DNA of 64,000 nucleotides, taken from contig CM063113.1 in the NCBI GenBank assembly GCA_031841125.1, positions 57,405,211 to 57,469,210 on the forward strand, written 5' to 3'. Numbering within the stretch: position 1 is the first letter of the stretch; each line of letters starts with the position of its first letter. Positions 1 through 12,219 of the stretch are shown piece by piece. The notes under the pieces were generated by a model that made no database searches, had not been told where the DNA came from, and saw only the letters and a program-made list of their open reading frames with translations. The stretch is from Acanthococcus lagerstroemiae. Taxonomy: Eukaryota > Arthropoda > Insecta > Hemiptera > Eriococcidae. A program made the position numbers and the translations under genes.

Positions 1-207
1 GGAGACACTCGGATTCCACGAGACTTTTAGGATCAGTTGTACCATCAATTGAACTTTGGTTGGACGCGTACTGATACTTCAAAATCGACGGATCATTGGG
101 CGAAACTGCAGTTCAAGCGAAGTTTGAACACAGAACGAAGATTGCACACCTGGCCATTAATCATGATCCTGTGTGTCAGAATTTGGGCTTCTGTCAATTT
201 TCTCATG

Positions 208-306
208 CAGTAGTGTAGCCAAGGAGGGTGGTGGTCGGGGGGAATTTGGACACTCCTGACCATTCAGTCAAGAATAGACCCCCTCGAACACTAGGCTACA
301 CCACTA
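208..306. mobile_element. hAT-like MITE with CAGTRGTGTAGCC termini
   Basis: A 99-bp non-coding element. Its 13-bp terminal inverted repeats are cagtagtgtagcc on the left and ggctacaccacta on the right, with two mismatches. It is flanked by an 8-bp duplication, ttctcatg (200-207) and ttctcata (307-314). An 8-bp target duplication with CA-starting termini is typical of the hAT superfamily. The interior is G-rich on the left and C-rich on the right. Related copies lie at 996-1124, 6757-6892, 37143-37243, 50259-51772 and 62186-62340. Confidence 0.75.
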
Positions 307-530
307 TTCTCATACATTTGCTGTTCTTGTGGCTAATTGCTCTGGTGTAGTATGCGTACGTGAATCGTCTTCAGCCACGTTCTACAACATTGAGACGAGT
401 TTTTGGAACCCTCTTTTTATGATCGTTGGGAAGCAGATATGAAAACGCAGGCATATTTTTTGTGTAGAATTTGGCGTGCAATATATTTATGACAGATTTT
501 TCCGCTGCGATGCTTATTACTCGGGACACT

Positions 531-729
531 TCTCTTTTTCATTTGTGCTCTCAACCCGGGCCCTGGAATCCACCCTTCCGAGCATTACCTCAGAGAAGTC
601 AGGGAGACTGTTAGGGCTGTCTTAGCCCTCTTCTCTTCTTGCCGAAAAACCAGCTTAGGTCGAAATGTACCGAGTTGCTACGTGGGCTCGAACTCGGAAC
701 CTCCGGACTCGGCCAACCAGACTCTCCTT
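531..729 (-). mobile_element. tRNA-derived SINE, family C (5' part deleted)
   Basis: On the minus strand it starts with a tRNA-like head: an A-box-like ggttggccgagt near 709-719 and a B-box gttcgagccc near 684-693. A body rich in complementary blocks (ggctaagacagcc) follows. It matches the copy at 41848-42061 over most of its length but lacks about 25 bp between the A and B boxes. An imperfect 11-bp duplication, ctcgggacact (520-530) and ctcgggacatt (730-740), flanks it. Short open frames here on both strands are by-products of the SINE. Confidence 0.8.
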
Positions 730-995
730 CTCGGGACATTTGTAAGAAACTGTGTGGCACCATTCTGCCTCCTGAGGGTTCCGAGACGCTGGGAGTTCCG
801 CAGACTTTTAGTACGTTTATTAGTACTGTCATCCAGTACAGGAGCAAAACTCAGCTCCCGTACAATTTTGTCCATCCAACTGACCTTCTTCGATTAATTC
901 AACTGGACTACGAATAAACACAAATATTTTATCAATATTAGGCCGAAATTTGTTAAATTCAAACGGGGAAGTGGCATTAACTTCAAAATGGAAAG

Positions 996-1124
996 CATTG
1001 GTGTAGCCAAGGCGAAGGCGGTTGAGGGGTCCGCCGTCTTGTGATTTCGAGCACTCCTTCCAACACCCCTACCCTTTTGGTCAATACCAGACACTCTTCG
1101 AACACCAGGCTGGCTACACTACTG
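996..1124. mobile_element. hAT-like MITE, GTGTAGCC family
   Basis: The termini are cattggtgtagcc and ggctacactactg, inverted copies of the same 13-bp end seen at 208-306. The 129-bp interior has no reading frame. I could not see a clean 8-bp target duplication, so the copy is probably old. Confidence 0.55.
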
Positions 1125-1129
1125 AAGGA

Positions 1130-2150
1130 GACCTTCGCTGCTCGCTGGGACTTCCATCACAGTTTTTTCGGTCTATAACGGGCGGACGGTAACTGCCGCA
1201 TATACATCAACCGTTACACGGGCACTATGCAAATGGACTCCAGCACTTCCAATACGGACGAGTGTGTAAATTTGAGTCGGTACAAGTTGGTAATGTCGCG
1301 CAGCCATAATCGCGTGCATTAATTGTGAACAAATCGGAACCGGACTAACATCGACCACACAGCGAAAATATTCTCAAATCTGGTATCGCACTTCTCGATC
1401 TAGTTCAATATGCCAGCCTTTCGCCGAATTATCAATTAATTTCACCGATCGAACACGCGAACAGATGGACCCTGACTGACCGCAGCCACGCGATCATCGT
1501 CACGCGATCTTCACTCTTCACTCCTCTCCGCGGTGCTCAATTCTCAGAGCAGAATCTTTTCTTTTTTTCTCTTTTTTTCGGCAGAACTCGCTCGCGATCA
1601 CACTCAGCGTGAGCACGGCATAGTCGAAAACCGGACGATGGAAATTTTATTTTTCCTTCTTACCGGTTCCGCTGCTGGTAATTATCTGCCCAACCGACAC
1701 AATATACACGCTGGAATGAGTGAACGCAATTTTTTTTCCGTCGTTTTATTATTCGCGATCCGTGCGACTCCGCTCGTACCTGCGTATAAATTACCGCCGC
1801 TGACCTTCAGACGAGATGCACACGACCAGCGGCTTCGGCATCAGGTACCAAGGTACAATCAACTGTCCGACTCGCGTTAGCCGGGCTATTTTTGTCGTCG
1901 TCACGGTGTCACCGCGCTGAGAAGTCGAATTTCACCAAAGACCCGCTGGGACCATCGAGCTCCACTCATGCGATGCAACCGAGCTGGACTGCGCGAAATG
2001 AAAAGTGTGGAAAGAAAGCGCAAACTGGAACTATAGTCCCGGGAAGATTCCATGAAATGCAAGATCGGGTTACACAAGTACTTTCGGGATGTGAAATGAA
2101 ACGTAGAGAGCGCTCGTGACCCTACACAACACAAATAAGGAGGTTGCATA
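1130..2150. other. Unique CpG-containing non-coding block
   Basis: About 1 kb with many CG dinucleotides, no internal repetition and no match to the transposons elsewhere in the window. The base composition differs clearly from the AT-rich flanks. The one open frame of 115 codons has no recognisable domain and low-complexity pyrimidine stretches. The block may be conserved regulatory DNA, which is inference only. Confidence 0.35.
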
Positions 2151-2744
2151 ACCAAAATCGATATTTCTTATCCTTTAAATCGGGGGGGGGGGCAAAGATG
2201 GTGTGGTGGGACGTAAGGCGATGCACGCATGCCACCCGTGGTACCGGAAACTACCCTTACAGGCATCGCATTAGTACCGAGGGGCAATGGGGGGGGGGCA
2301 AAGATAGATCTCGCTTTGTGAGGATTCCACCTCTGAGTTTGTTTCAACGACTAGTCAATGTTATAGAAATATGACTCCACAAAACATTTGCCCTCTCAAA
2401 ATATCGAATCATCGCCTGTACATTTCTTATGGGGGCGATCAATCTAATCACTCAACTAGGCAGGTTCTCAACTCTGCTGCTAGGTGGTAGCCACTTCGTT
2501 TCTGAGTCCCAATATAAGTGCTGGCATTCGCTTTCTGTGTCAACGCTCATCAGAATACATCAGCGTTGCCAGACTTAGTAAATTTGTACCAAATCCGGTA
2601 CATTTCAAATTTTCTGGTACAATGTCTGGTATTTTCAACAATTCTGAAACATTTTGACCCATTTTCATTATTTTTGGTTGGATTTGGTACATTTTCTGGC
2701 ACGCTCTGTCTTTTCTCGGTACGTTTTGCTATGTTTCAATACAT

Positions 2745-3250
2745 CAAGCGGATTGTGGTACAGCAATGACGCGCTCATTCCCATCTTCCAGCTGAGCAAG
2801 TACACCCCCAATAGCTGTGTCGCTGGCGTCTGTGTCCACGATGAACGGCTGCTCCGGCTTCGGGAAAGCCAAGATTGGAGCCGTACACAACAACTTCTTC
2901 AACTTCTCAAAAGCTTCCGTGCACTTCTCAGTGCAGAGAAATTCCCGGCGATTTTCTATTAGCTGATGCAGCGGTCGGGCAATACCAGCAAAGTCTCGGA
3001 TGTACCTCCGGTAATAGGAACAGAATCCGAGGAGGCTCCTGGTCTAAAATGCTTGTCCACTAGAACAGGCCATTTTCCCACTGCAGATAACTTATCCAAA
3101 TCCGTCCGGATACCTTTCTTGGAGATGACGTCGCCCAAAAATCGTACCTCTTTCTGGGCCAGGAAACACTTCTTGGGAGACATCTTTAACCCGGCACTCT
3201 GGAACCTGGAGAACACCTGTCTGACCTTGTCTAGGTGTTGCTGCAGATCA
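2745..3250 (-). mobile_element. Ty3/gypsy retrotransposon fragment (RT end plus RNase H)
   Basis: Minus-strand translation gives the thumb end of a Ty3/gypsy reverse transcriptase (motifs SAGLKMSPKKC, FLGDVISKKGI), then the connector (LLGFCSYYRRYIRDFAGIARPL) shortened by a frameshift near 3055, then the start of the RNase H-like domain with the catalytic-type VDTDASDTAIGGVLAQ. These are hallmarks of gypsy polyproteins. Protease, the catalytic YVDD part of RT, integrase and both LTRs are absent, so this is a dead internal fragment of about 165 codons. The flanks (AT-rich, unrelated) give no target duplication. The frame break makes expression of a functional enzyme impossible. Confidence 0.9.
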
Positions 3251-5400
3251 TATATTTTATTTGAAACATTTCATCTGAAATCTGGTAAAATCTTAGAAAA
3301 TTTGTTGCTGATTCATTTTTCAGCTTCCTATCTGGAAACACTGGCATGCATTTTCGAGGGGCTGCGCCTAATATGCCGAATGATATGCATTCATTCAGTA
3401 TTCATGTATGCATGCAGTATCAAGAACAAAAACCGTTGTTATGTTGGGCCGAAAAACTGCTTTGAGAAAACTGAGGAGAGTCGTAAAGAGTCGAAAGACT
3501 CGAAAGGGTTTTAAGCATTCTTGAAAACGATAACTATTTTAAGAACTGAAAATTTAAAAATAAGATGTTCTTTTAAAATATAATGTTTTCATGTATTATC
3601 AAACAGTGTACTACATATAATGCGGGAAAATGTTACAACTTCTGGATGTCAACAGCGTTGACTTTAGAAATTTGGGGAGTTTTTCGAAATACATCCGTGA
3701 TCTGCATTCATTGTTCGCCTAGTTCAGTGGAGTGTAATACAAACAGGTTACTGCGCGAGGTTACATGGGCAGGGGAGGGGAGAGAAGGTGCCTTTTGGTT
3801 TAAAAATACAGTTAACTAAATTTCTATATAATTAGTTAATACTTAGAGGATGTCTAACGGGTCAAGGCCACAAGACTAAAAAATTTAGGTATGCTCAAAT
3901 ATGCTGACGCATCAATCGATTCATTTTGATTCCTTGATAACGAATATACTTCAAGCTGGACACCCGGGACGCAAGAGTAGAGAGAAATTTCTTCATAAAT
4001 GCAAATTATCTGAGTCAGATCTTTAAGCTGAACTTATTTTGTCTTTCAGTTTAATGTAAGTAAGTAGCAAGTATATTACAAGGTCTGAAAAGAGTTTATT
4101 CATGACCAGGAGATCAAAACAGATAGACAGATACGTCAACATTGGGTCACACAAATTTCCAGATTTAGAGTCATTTGCCTCAACTTAGGAAATCATTATG
4201 TACTCAGCGCGTCTACAGAAATTGAAATGTAAAAATAAAGTACTTTTTGAGGACCCGATGCAGGACTATAGCCGGCATATTTTCTATCTTTTCGCCGAGT
4301 GTGCAAATCTTTTTTTTTTGGTTTCAAATTGTTGTATCCCCTTTGACCCTCTCACGATTTTGCTCCTCTAATCCCCAATCTTGTGAATATATATAGATCC
4401 TGCGCTACAATTTTTAATGACTAATCATAGGAATCGCGAAAAATTTATTTTTGAATATTTCTAACAAAAATGAAGGACTTTTCAATTTTTAAAAGAAATT
4501 TCAGGACTTTTCAGCACCTGTAGACACCCTGGTACTATCTAAATATTAGCCAATTAAAAAAAAACAAAACAAAAAAACTATGCTCCTATATGTGGATCAA
4601 ACATTTTTATATTCTCCCCTATGACAAGTTTTTGCAGAAAACTAGTTTGCGATCCCCCTTTCTTTATGTATGTGAGGTCTGAATTTTGTTATTTTTGGCC
4701 TTTACACGATCACTGAGAGCCAGAGTAGAGAGCAGGTTCGTGGAGGCGGTGGTCTGGTAAATTCCAACTAAAATATTCACATACAAATTTCCCATAACAA
4801 GCAACAAAAAAGTCTCCTTCGCCTATTTAATTATTTCAGCTGATCATCGGAATTTCCTTACTTTTGAGCATAATTTCAAGAATTAGGGAGGAAAGTCCTC
4901 TAACAAAGACCCTGCGGCCATTTTGAAGGCGGAAACAGGATTGAATCAAAATTTTAAGGTAAAATTCAAAATTAACACAAAAATAAATCTAGAAACATTT
5001 GATAAGTGTTTCTCCAATTATATCAAATGTGAAAAATTGAACCTGAGTTTTCGAAGGCTATTTTACCTCCACTCCCCCCTCCAAAGAAAAGAGTCAAAAC
5101 CAAAAAGATATCAACGGAAGCATGAACTCATGTTCCCACTTTTCACCAGCAAGTGACGTTTCAAAATGTGCCTGAAAAACGTAAAAAAAAAATAAAATTA
5201 TTTTTAACCATTTTAAAATTTACGAATTCTAAAGATGGTTCCTCTTAGTAATTTTCTTGGAAAGGAAATCCTCTACGTCTGGAATTTAAAGTTGCTTGCT
5301 TTTCCTCAACTAACCGTTTACTGTTAAAATTCGATTTAAAAAATTGATAAAACTCCGAACTAATTCACACTAATTCAGTCAAGTTAAATTTTTTTACAAT
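3251..5400. other. Non-coding AT-rich stretch, nothing identified
   Basis: No supported gene. Short open frames (for example 3583-3819 and 4923-5156) have no domain and are AT-driven. The piece ending at 4531 (described separately) is the only repeat I recognise. Confidence 0.5.
4430..4531. mobile_element. Partial end of the CAGGGTGTC element
   Basis: The sequence ends in cctgtagacaccctg at 4531, preceded by repeated 'gacttttca'. This is the reverse complement of the cagggtgtctgcaaggtcagg end of the element at 11656. The opposite terminus was not found. Confidence 0.45.
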
Positions 5401-7140
5401 CCTTCAAGTCTAAAGATTCTATTGAGGCAACATTCTATAATTCTTTGAGACTGTATTAAGATTCCATGGGACTCAGTTAAGATTCCTTAAGACTTCGTAA
5501 GACTCCGTTAAGACATGTTGTGACTCGTTCAAAATCGTTCAGAACTCATCTATCTCGGGAAACACGTCAAAACTGGAACCGTATCGACTGGAGGTTGAGC
5601 TCCCCTAATGTTTGAAAAACCAGAATTCTGCAAATTATAGGAGCCAGTTGGCAAAATCGGAAAAGCTTCATTCTTTAAAACTCGTTATTAATTGTTAAAC
5701 CACCGTCAAGATTCCGTTAAAATTGACTAATACTCAAACAAGACTACGAATTTTTGAAACTCTGTTGAGATTAGTCAAAGTACTATAGAACCCGCTGAAG
5801 ATTCGTCGAGACTTCATAAAAACTTATTTTGATCCATTATGACTCCAAGGATATATTAACATCCATTCAAAATCTTTCAAGACTCCTTACTATTCCTGAA
5901 AACTCATCAAAACACTTTAGAAATCATTATAAATTGTGAAGACTCTATCAAGGTTGAATTACAACTAGAATTCAGTCAAGATTTTTCAAAATTATGTTGA
6001 GAATTTTCAAGCCTGTTAGATAAGACTCTATGAGATTTGTAAACTCTCCTTAGAACTTTGTTAAGATGTATAAAGATTCTTTTAAAATTACGATTTCATC
6101 AACTTCTAAACACTGATGAAACTTGTTAAAACGTTTTAAAACTCAGGTAAAACTCGTGAACACTATTGAAAATTCTATTAAGATCCAGCAGAACTTCATA
6201 AGACCACCAAGACGCATTAAAACTGAGTTACAACTTGCAAAAAGCACCAAGACTCAGTCGAGATTCTTAAAGACTTCATTATGAATCATTAATACTCTTC
6301 AAAAATTGGTAACACTCGTCGTAAGGATGGCGAGAGCCGGCGTAAGGAACATGTTCTTGAGGATGGGCGAGGTGGAGGAGGGCGTATAAACAAGAAAATC
6401 ACTACTAAAATAATAAAAATTTCAACTGACAACCAAAACAGTCTCCCTAACTTAACTTTTTTAACTGACTGTTGGAATGTCCAGACTTTTGGTTATAACT
6501 TGACGAATCGAGAGGGGGTTGTCACCTCCCGCACCGGTCCCGGTAAAAACTCTAATAAGATACGTATTTTGTAAACAATCATCAAAATTCTAGAAGACTA
6601 ATTACGACACATTCATTACTCTAAGGCTATTAATTTAAGGCTTAGCTAAGCCTCAACAGGACTCTTAAGACACGTTAAGATTTATTAAGACTTTGTTAGT
6701 CCTTACCAATAGTATGACCTGTTTAGTGTTCGAGGGGGGGGGGTTCTGGTCTTGAGCAAAGGGTTTAGCCTTGGCCAAAGAGGATGGCGGTGTCAGAGCG
6801 GGAGCTAAAATGAGAAAACCAGTATTTGATGAAGCTGCAATGGGGGAGGGGGTCGGACCCCCTCGAAACCCCGGCTATGCTATTGAAACTTACTATGGTT
6901 CTTTAAAACTCAGTGAGAACCCTTTTAGGAATAAGTACGACTCTCTAGGACTCAGGCTAGACTTTATGATGAACTCAAGATTGTGCTAACACACATTAAA
7001 AACTCCCTTCAGATTAGCTTTAGGACTGCAAACGACTCCGTATGATTGCTTAATACTCTGTTAGGACTCATCATGACTCACTCAGATCTTGTTAAGTCTT
7101 CTTAACACTAGGTAAAGACACGTGAAGACTAGGCTTTCTT
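5400..7140 (+). repeat. Degenerate 10-11 bp periodic repeat, GACTCNNTTAA type
   Basis: A long tract in which GACT, GATT or a one-base variant recurs every 10 or 11 bases, separated by variable (C)NNTTAA spacers. Hand-counted anchors: 5449, 5460, 5470, 5481, 5491, 5501, 5512, 5522; and again 5790, 5800, 5810, 5821, 5831, 5841. The mean is about 10.4 bp. Some neighbours pair into a ~21-bp dimer. The tract is interrupted by unrelated sequence at about 6310-6550 and by a MITE remnant at 6757-6892. No long open frame exists. The same motif occurs elsewhere in both orientations. Confidence 0.7.
6757..6892. mobile_element. Old hAT-like MITE remnant
   Basis: The right end ggctatgctattg and left end gggtttagcc resemble the CAGTGGYGTAGCC termini. 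The interior carries 'ggggtcggaccccctcg', which is also close to the right end of the copy at 37143-37243. No target duplication is visible. Confidence 0.4.
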
Positions 7141-9490
7141 TAGACTTTGCTAGGTTGCTTTGTGGAAAAAGGTGTTACATTCGCAGATTCTTGTGAACGC
7201 TCTTGGCACGAAGAAACCACCGTGGTCTCCATTTTCTCAAACGCATACCTCGTATCATTTCTTTCTGCTCTGTAACTTTTGTACCGAACTAGCTGGAGCA
7301 AAACGGCTACACCATATTACACAAGCGATGACACGATAAATCGAGCCATTAGCACATGCGGCTGGATTGGTTCCACCAACAACTGGAAGTCGATGTGCGA
7401 ATACGTCTAACCGTGTCCATCCTGTAGGAAGCATTAACTCGATACAGATCCTGAAAGCGGTCGCTATTCTCGTCATTCGAGCATCGTAATGAGGAACAAA
7501 TGCGGCGTAACTCCGACGATTCTAATTCGCGTTACTCGATTTATACGAATCCATTCGGCGCAACATAAAAGCAATTAAGACGCTCCAATTTCAAGACGAT
7601 TCTCCGATTCCGAAGAAGGGCACACCGAGACCCGAGATGAGCCTAAATCTTCCTCTCCAGTTCGGGGTAAGGCTTCCTGATACTGCTTGTGCTTGCATCC
7701 CTTCGCATCAACGGCTTCGAATGTGTTTCCTCCCTTCTTTTTCTCCGCCACGGACTGGCGTACGCGTAATTTTACAGCCCGATGACACAATACCGACCAA
7801 GGTCATTTATTGTACTAGGGTAACAGGTGATGTCTATACCTCTGTGTACTCCAGGTGATGCGCTACACAACAGTACACACGATAGACCGAAGAGCGGCGG
7901 CGACTATTATAGAAATAAAAATAAATACGTGCATGCGAGACTCGTGAACACGGTTCGCGATGGACCTCGAGGGGACTGCGGTACAGGTGTGTTCTTACCT
8001 GAGCAAGAATTCCACACGGATTTATTACCAATAGCCGGCGGCTCTGGCAAGATCTTTTGACCAGATTGCAGGCCCGGTTCGTAGAGAAGGCACCAACGCC
8101 CGTCCTCTCCAGCACCTCTCTCTCCGTGCATCCTAACCGCAACTCTTCGCCAGATTCGCGCTCGGCACGATCGCGCGTACTTTTACTCGCGAATTTTCAC
8201 TCGACCTTTGCTTAGTTATTGTTATCACTTTTTTTTTTCATTCTTCCTTTCTCATTGGAACGTTCGAAGTGAAAATTCGTGTTCTTCGATTATTACACAG
8301 AGGAACTGATCAGCGGACGTCCGAAGCCTTAGCAGATTATGTAAGTTGTGCGTCCATCGCTGGTGGGGCTGTACAGTTATAATATTACATCAAAAAAGAA
8401 GACGCGAACAAAGGCGGCAGGCTCGTGCCCAGAGTGGCGCAGGATGAAGTACGCGCGAAGCGTGATTCCAGCCGATGTGTGGGAACCTGGGAACTGCACG
8501 AGTACGAGTGGGCGGTAGTCAAAGCGAGCCGATTTTAGCTAGGCTCGATTAACCGACTCCGTATTGTCCGCAAAGGTGCGAAAGTATAAGTGGGTGAGTA
8601 ATGCGAGTAATTTGTCGGCTTGGATCAAGTTACGCTTTCGTACACGCTGCACGCCTAAGAGGTAACGCCGACGCTAACGCATCTACCCGCGTTCTTTTTG
8701 TCGCCAATGTGGCATCATCAACCAACTGCAGAAGTGCCTGTTATTTATCGCTACTACCTTAAATGTGTTTAAGAGAGGTTCTCTCAACACGAATACAGAG
8801 TCTGTGACCTCGCAGTTGTACACGCATTTTCGAATCTAGAGAACACAGTACACGAATCGGGGAGAACTCGTCAGTGCCCGCATCAGGCGGCTGCTTTAGA
8901 TAAGCGAGCGCGCCCGGACACTTGCTGGTGTGAGTAGCTTAAGAAAGACCATAAATCATATTCGTGGCCTGACCTGCTATCCGTAGGTCCTTGCTGATCT
9001 AATTATTCTGTTCCTTCGCCTCGGCATCTTACTTTGTCCATGACTTTTACTTTGTACATGACGTGCGCATAAGCTTCTTGCATTGTATATTTATAGCAGG
9101 TACCAACGTATTCGAGAACCGTGCTATACGTCGAGGACTAACATTAATCATTCCAGCAGATTCGCATAAATGCCGAAAGGTTTGTAAAAAACCAGAGGTT
9201 GCCCTATAGCTGAACTGTACCCTGTCCATTACGCATCCTTGCGATGCAGGTTTGACTTTAGTACCGGGAAGCTAGTGAACATATAGCTTTTATCTCCCCG
9301 CGTTGTTCGGGTTCCTTCGTAGTCGAAGATTCCATTCTTCAATTCACGAGCCTCTGTTGTCGCTAAATGTGGGCCTGCCGATTGCTCCAAAATCCAATTC
9401 GCGATTCGATCATCCGATGGCACTCAGGACACTCAAAGTATTCCCATTCTGTTGCCTGGGTGCTGCAAGTATGGGCAGAGAATATTCCTT
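7141..9490. other. Unique CpG-containing non-coding block
   Basis: About 2.3 kb without recognisable repeats. It contains many CG dinucleotides and several possible splice donors (for example gtaagt at 8341 and gtgagt at 8594) but no convincing exon. Open frames of 60-102 codons overlap each other on both strands and show no domain. It could hold regulatory DNA or untranslated exons, but the sequence alone does not show it. Confidence 0.35.
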
Positions 9491-9504
9491 TGTTGCAGTG
9501 CACA

Positions 9505-10430
9505 ATACTCAGCCCTGAAGTACCTCGGGCAGTGGTTCCACGGGAAACTGTCCTTCCGAGAACACGCTAGGATTAAGCCGACTCATATTGAACCTAGGGG
9601 GGGGGGCAGAGAAAGAACGTAAGCTGCTGGCAAACGTTGCTATGTCGGTCCTCCTGTATGGGGCTCCAATCTGGTCGGACGCCATCGCAGCCAAAGAGTA
9701 TAGAGTCCAACAAAAGGCTGCGCTAAGGTGTGTCAGCGCCTATCGCACTGTCTCCACAAAGGAAGTTTGCGTACTAGCAGGCATACCGCCGGTGGAGTTA
9801 GCCGCCAACGAGCGGAAGACGCTACCGAAGAGCAGAGCGGCTTATGGGTCAAGCGGGATATTAGGCAATCTACGCTCCGCATGTGGGAAGAGCGGCTCTT
9901 CCCTAGTACCGAGGGGGAGTGGACCCGTCTGCTAATACGCAACCTCGATGCGTGAGTGGGTATTAGACGTCATGGCCAGATGAACTTTCATCTGACGCAG
10001 GTGATGAGCGATCAGGGTGTTTTCGACAAGTACCTGCATCGGATAAGCATAGCCGAAAGCCCACGGTGCTCCTACTGCGCTGGAAGAGGGCGAGATGATG
10101 ATGCGTGGCACACACAGTTCGAGTGTCTGGCATTCGACCGGGAGAGAGAAGCGGCGGCCGTCTTTCTAAACGCGGACGTTAAGCCGCTTACACCCGAAAG
10201 TCTGGTCCCGATAATGCTGAAGAGTAAACCGGTATCGGGTCAGGTAGCTGTTTTCGTGAAGAAGAAATTGAGCCACAAGATGGATATTGAGTGACAGAGA
10301 CAAAGGCTGCGGTCACAGCATTCTCCGGCACTCGCCATCCCACCAACATCGACGACAACGACGATGTCGCTGCTGAAGACAGAAGAAGAGGAAGATCCGG
10401 CGCAACTCGACATTGAAGAAGACGAATAAG
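9505..10430 (+). mobile_element. R1-like LINE, 3' end of the reverse transcriptase ORF
   Basis: Translation begins in the RT thumb (LKYLGQWFHGKLSFREH at about 9513), crosses a poly-G frameshift at 9599, and continues with KLLANVAMSVLLYGAPIWSD and RVQQKAALRCVSAYRTVS, typical of R1-clade LINEs. It shifts frame again near 9820, has one in-frame stop at 9953, and ends with the C-terminal zinc-knuckle region (HGQMNFHLTQVMS, then C-x2-C-x10-H-x4-C around 10070-10130) and the stop at 10292-10294. A probable 3' UTR reaches about 10430. The endonuclease and the catalytic RT palm are missing, so this is a 5'-truncated dead copy. It shares TPESLV and KMDIE with the minus-strand fragment at 36744-37085, so both belong to one family. 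Confidence 0.9.
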
Positions 10431-11345
10431 ACGTGCACTGCCATACGCCCTACCATTATTGGGGAGCACAGACTCCTCCATGCTGTTTTGTTCTGGCAAG
10501 TCGATCTCCACGTAATTCGGACTCCTACATTCTTCACGATAAAATGAAAATGTCCTTGTATCTTTTTTGCTGCCCACCCGGTAGCCTCTGTTCATTGGTT
10601 AGCTCTCCATATAGGATCTATTTGGGGAGGCGCATCTCATCCATTCTACACGTGTGACCAATCCAACTCAGGTGGTTTCGTGCCAGTTTTGGCTTGGTTT
10701 CGAATCTCATTACTAGATATACTATCTTGCCATTTGACTCCCATTATGCCATGCAAGTGCCTCGTTTGCAACTTTTCGAATGCATTTACATGTCCCTTGT
10801 AGATTGTCCAGCACTCACTACCATAGAGTAGAATCGAGAGAACTATCGTTTTAAAAACCATGACATTTGTTTGAACCGTGAGGTTCCTGCATTTGAATAC
10901 CCAAGCTTTTAAGTTGAAAAAGGCGCAGGATGCACTTTTCAGGTGATTACCGACCTCAGCGTCCAAGTCTCCGTTTCCCGTCACCAGGCTTCCTCAGTAG
11001 ATGAATTGCTCTACTTTTTCTATCGGCAAGTCAACTGTGGGGATGATGGCTGTGTTGCTGCTCGGTTCGTGACAGCTCAATACCAGCAACTTGGTTTTTA
11101 AATCATTCACTTTCACACCCAGGGAGCAGTATACATTTGAGAACGCCTCCATAATTCAGTGAGCTTTTCTTTTAACCGTGAGTCGAGGGAGGTTATGCAG
11201 CTCAGTGTCGAATCTGTATCTAATGTTCATTCCTCGATCTTGCAGTATTCGGTTCACACTTAGACAGGTATAAATATGTTGGAGATAAGAGGGGCCACGA
11301 CGCAGCCTTGACAGACCATATTAGTAATGCTGAACACCGTAGCAA
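10430..11345 (-). mobile_element. Non-LTR retrotransposon (LINE), C-terminal half of RT
   Basis: On the minus strand, from high to low coordinates: an RT motif like GVCQGCVVAPLxxNIF near 11320, then LKTKLLVLS (about 11100), VEQFIY-GSLVTGNGDLDAEV (about 11010-10960), then VLSILLYGSECWTIYKGHVNAFEKL and MGVKWQDSISSNEI (about 10850-10700), and finally GHTCRMDEMRLPK and GGQQKRYKDI near the 3' end. This is the thumb and tail region of LINE RTs related to the CR1/RTE-type elements of invertebrates. At least four stops or frameshifts break it. It faces the R1-like LINE at 9505-10430 tail to tail. Endonuclease and RT palm are absent. Confidence 0.85.
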
Positions 11346-11354
11346 ACAGAACCA

Positions 11355-11652
11355 TCCGCAGTGGCGGATAGATAGCGAGCTCTACAGTCCCAACCAGTCA
11401 CAGGAACAGGATATTATATTCGCAGAACACGTGACCACCAGTATCTGAAGGACTGATGCTGTACTGTTTGTGACTTGTGGGTCGTTTCTCAACGTTGTTA
11501 GACATGTGGGTTGTAAAGATTCACATACGCATACGTCTTCGGCACACGGAAGGAAACTCTTTCACAACAAACCGGCAATGGAAAACTAATCCGGCTAATC
11601 TGTCATGAAGCTGTGTGACTAAAAATCACGCGATCGCTAACCCTGAGAGGGT
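11355..11652 (+). mobile_element. tRNA-derived SINE, family B (5' truncated)
   Basis: The body matches the SINEs at 16030-16445 and 53428-53835: shared blocks ggatagatagc, agtatctgaaggac, ttgtgggtcg, gattcacatacg and the tail gtgtgactaaaaatcacgcg. The tRNA-like head with A and B boxes is missing. It lies directly behind the LINE remnant and immediately before the element at 11656. Confidence 0.75.
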
Positions 11653-11655
11653 AAA

Positions 11656-11986
11656 CAGGGTGTCTGCAAGGTCAGGAAGTCAGGAAAAGTCAGGAAAGGT
11701 CAGGATTTTTGAAAGTAGGTCGGGAAATCAGGAAAAAGTCAGGAAATTTCGAGGAACTTACTGAAATGTTAGAAAAAAATTAGTAAATTACCATCCAATA
11801 GAAGATTTTGTAGGAAATCCCGTAATAAGAATAAATGAGAACCGAGATATAATATAGTATGGACATAATGAATTCATAAAGGAAAACTCTTCCTCCGAAG
11901 ACTTATATGTATGGACTTTACAAATATAAAAAAGAAGGTCAAGAAAAAGTCAGAAAAAGAAATTTGAAGAGTCTGTTGACACCCTG
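11656..11986. mobile_element. TIR element, CAGGGTGTCT...GACACCCTG
   Basis: The left end is cagggtgtctgcaaggtcag, the right end ctgttgacaccctg: inverted over the first nine or so bases. Inside the left end 'gtcaggaaa' is repeated several times. A short similar flank (ggtaaaca on the left, gtgaaaca on the right) may be a decayed target duplication. No transposase frame. The end at 4531 belongs to the same family. Confidence 0.6.
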
Positions 11987-12192
11987 GTGAAACAACTGGG
12001 AAAGAATTCATCAAGTCTGCAAGCCGAAGATGAAATTTCCTTAACGCCATGAAGTTTGAAAATTCAATTAATCTATTTTCTCTTTTTCCCCAAGATGTTA
12101 CATTATCTCTATTTTTGTTCTGTTCCAAGGTGAGCGACATGACTCGTAACCAACAACTGAGGACCCGCGGTTAAGAAAACATAATATGTTCT

Positions 12193-12219
12193 AAATAAAT
12201 AAATAAATAAATAAATAAA
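12193..12219. repeat. (AAAT)n microsatellite
   Basis: About seven uninterrupted AAAT units. Confidence 0.95.

Noticed and set aside
611..917. Overlapping open frames on both strands near the start
   Set aside because: They lie inside the tRNA-derived SINE and are not genes.
5400..7140. The periodic tract as a coding repeat protein
   Set aside because: Steps of 10 and 11 bp do not keep a reading frame, and stops occur in all frames.
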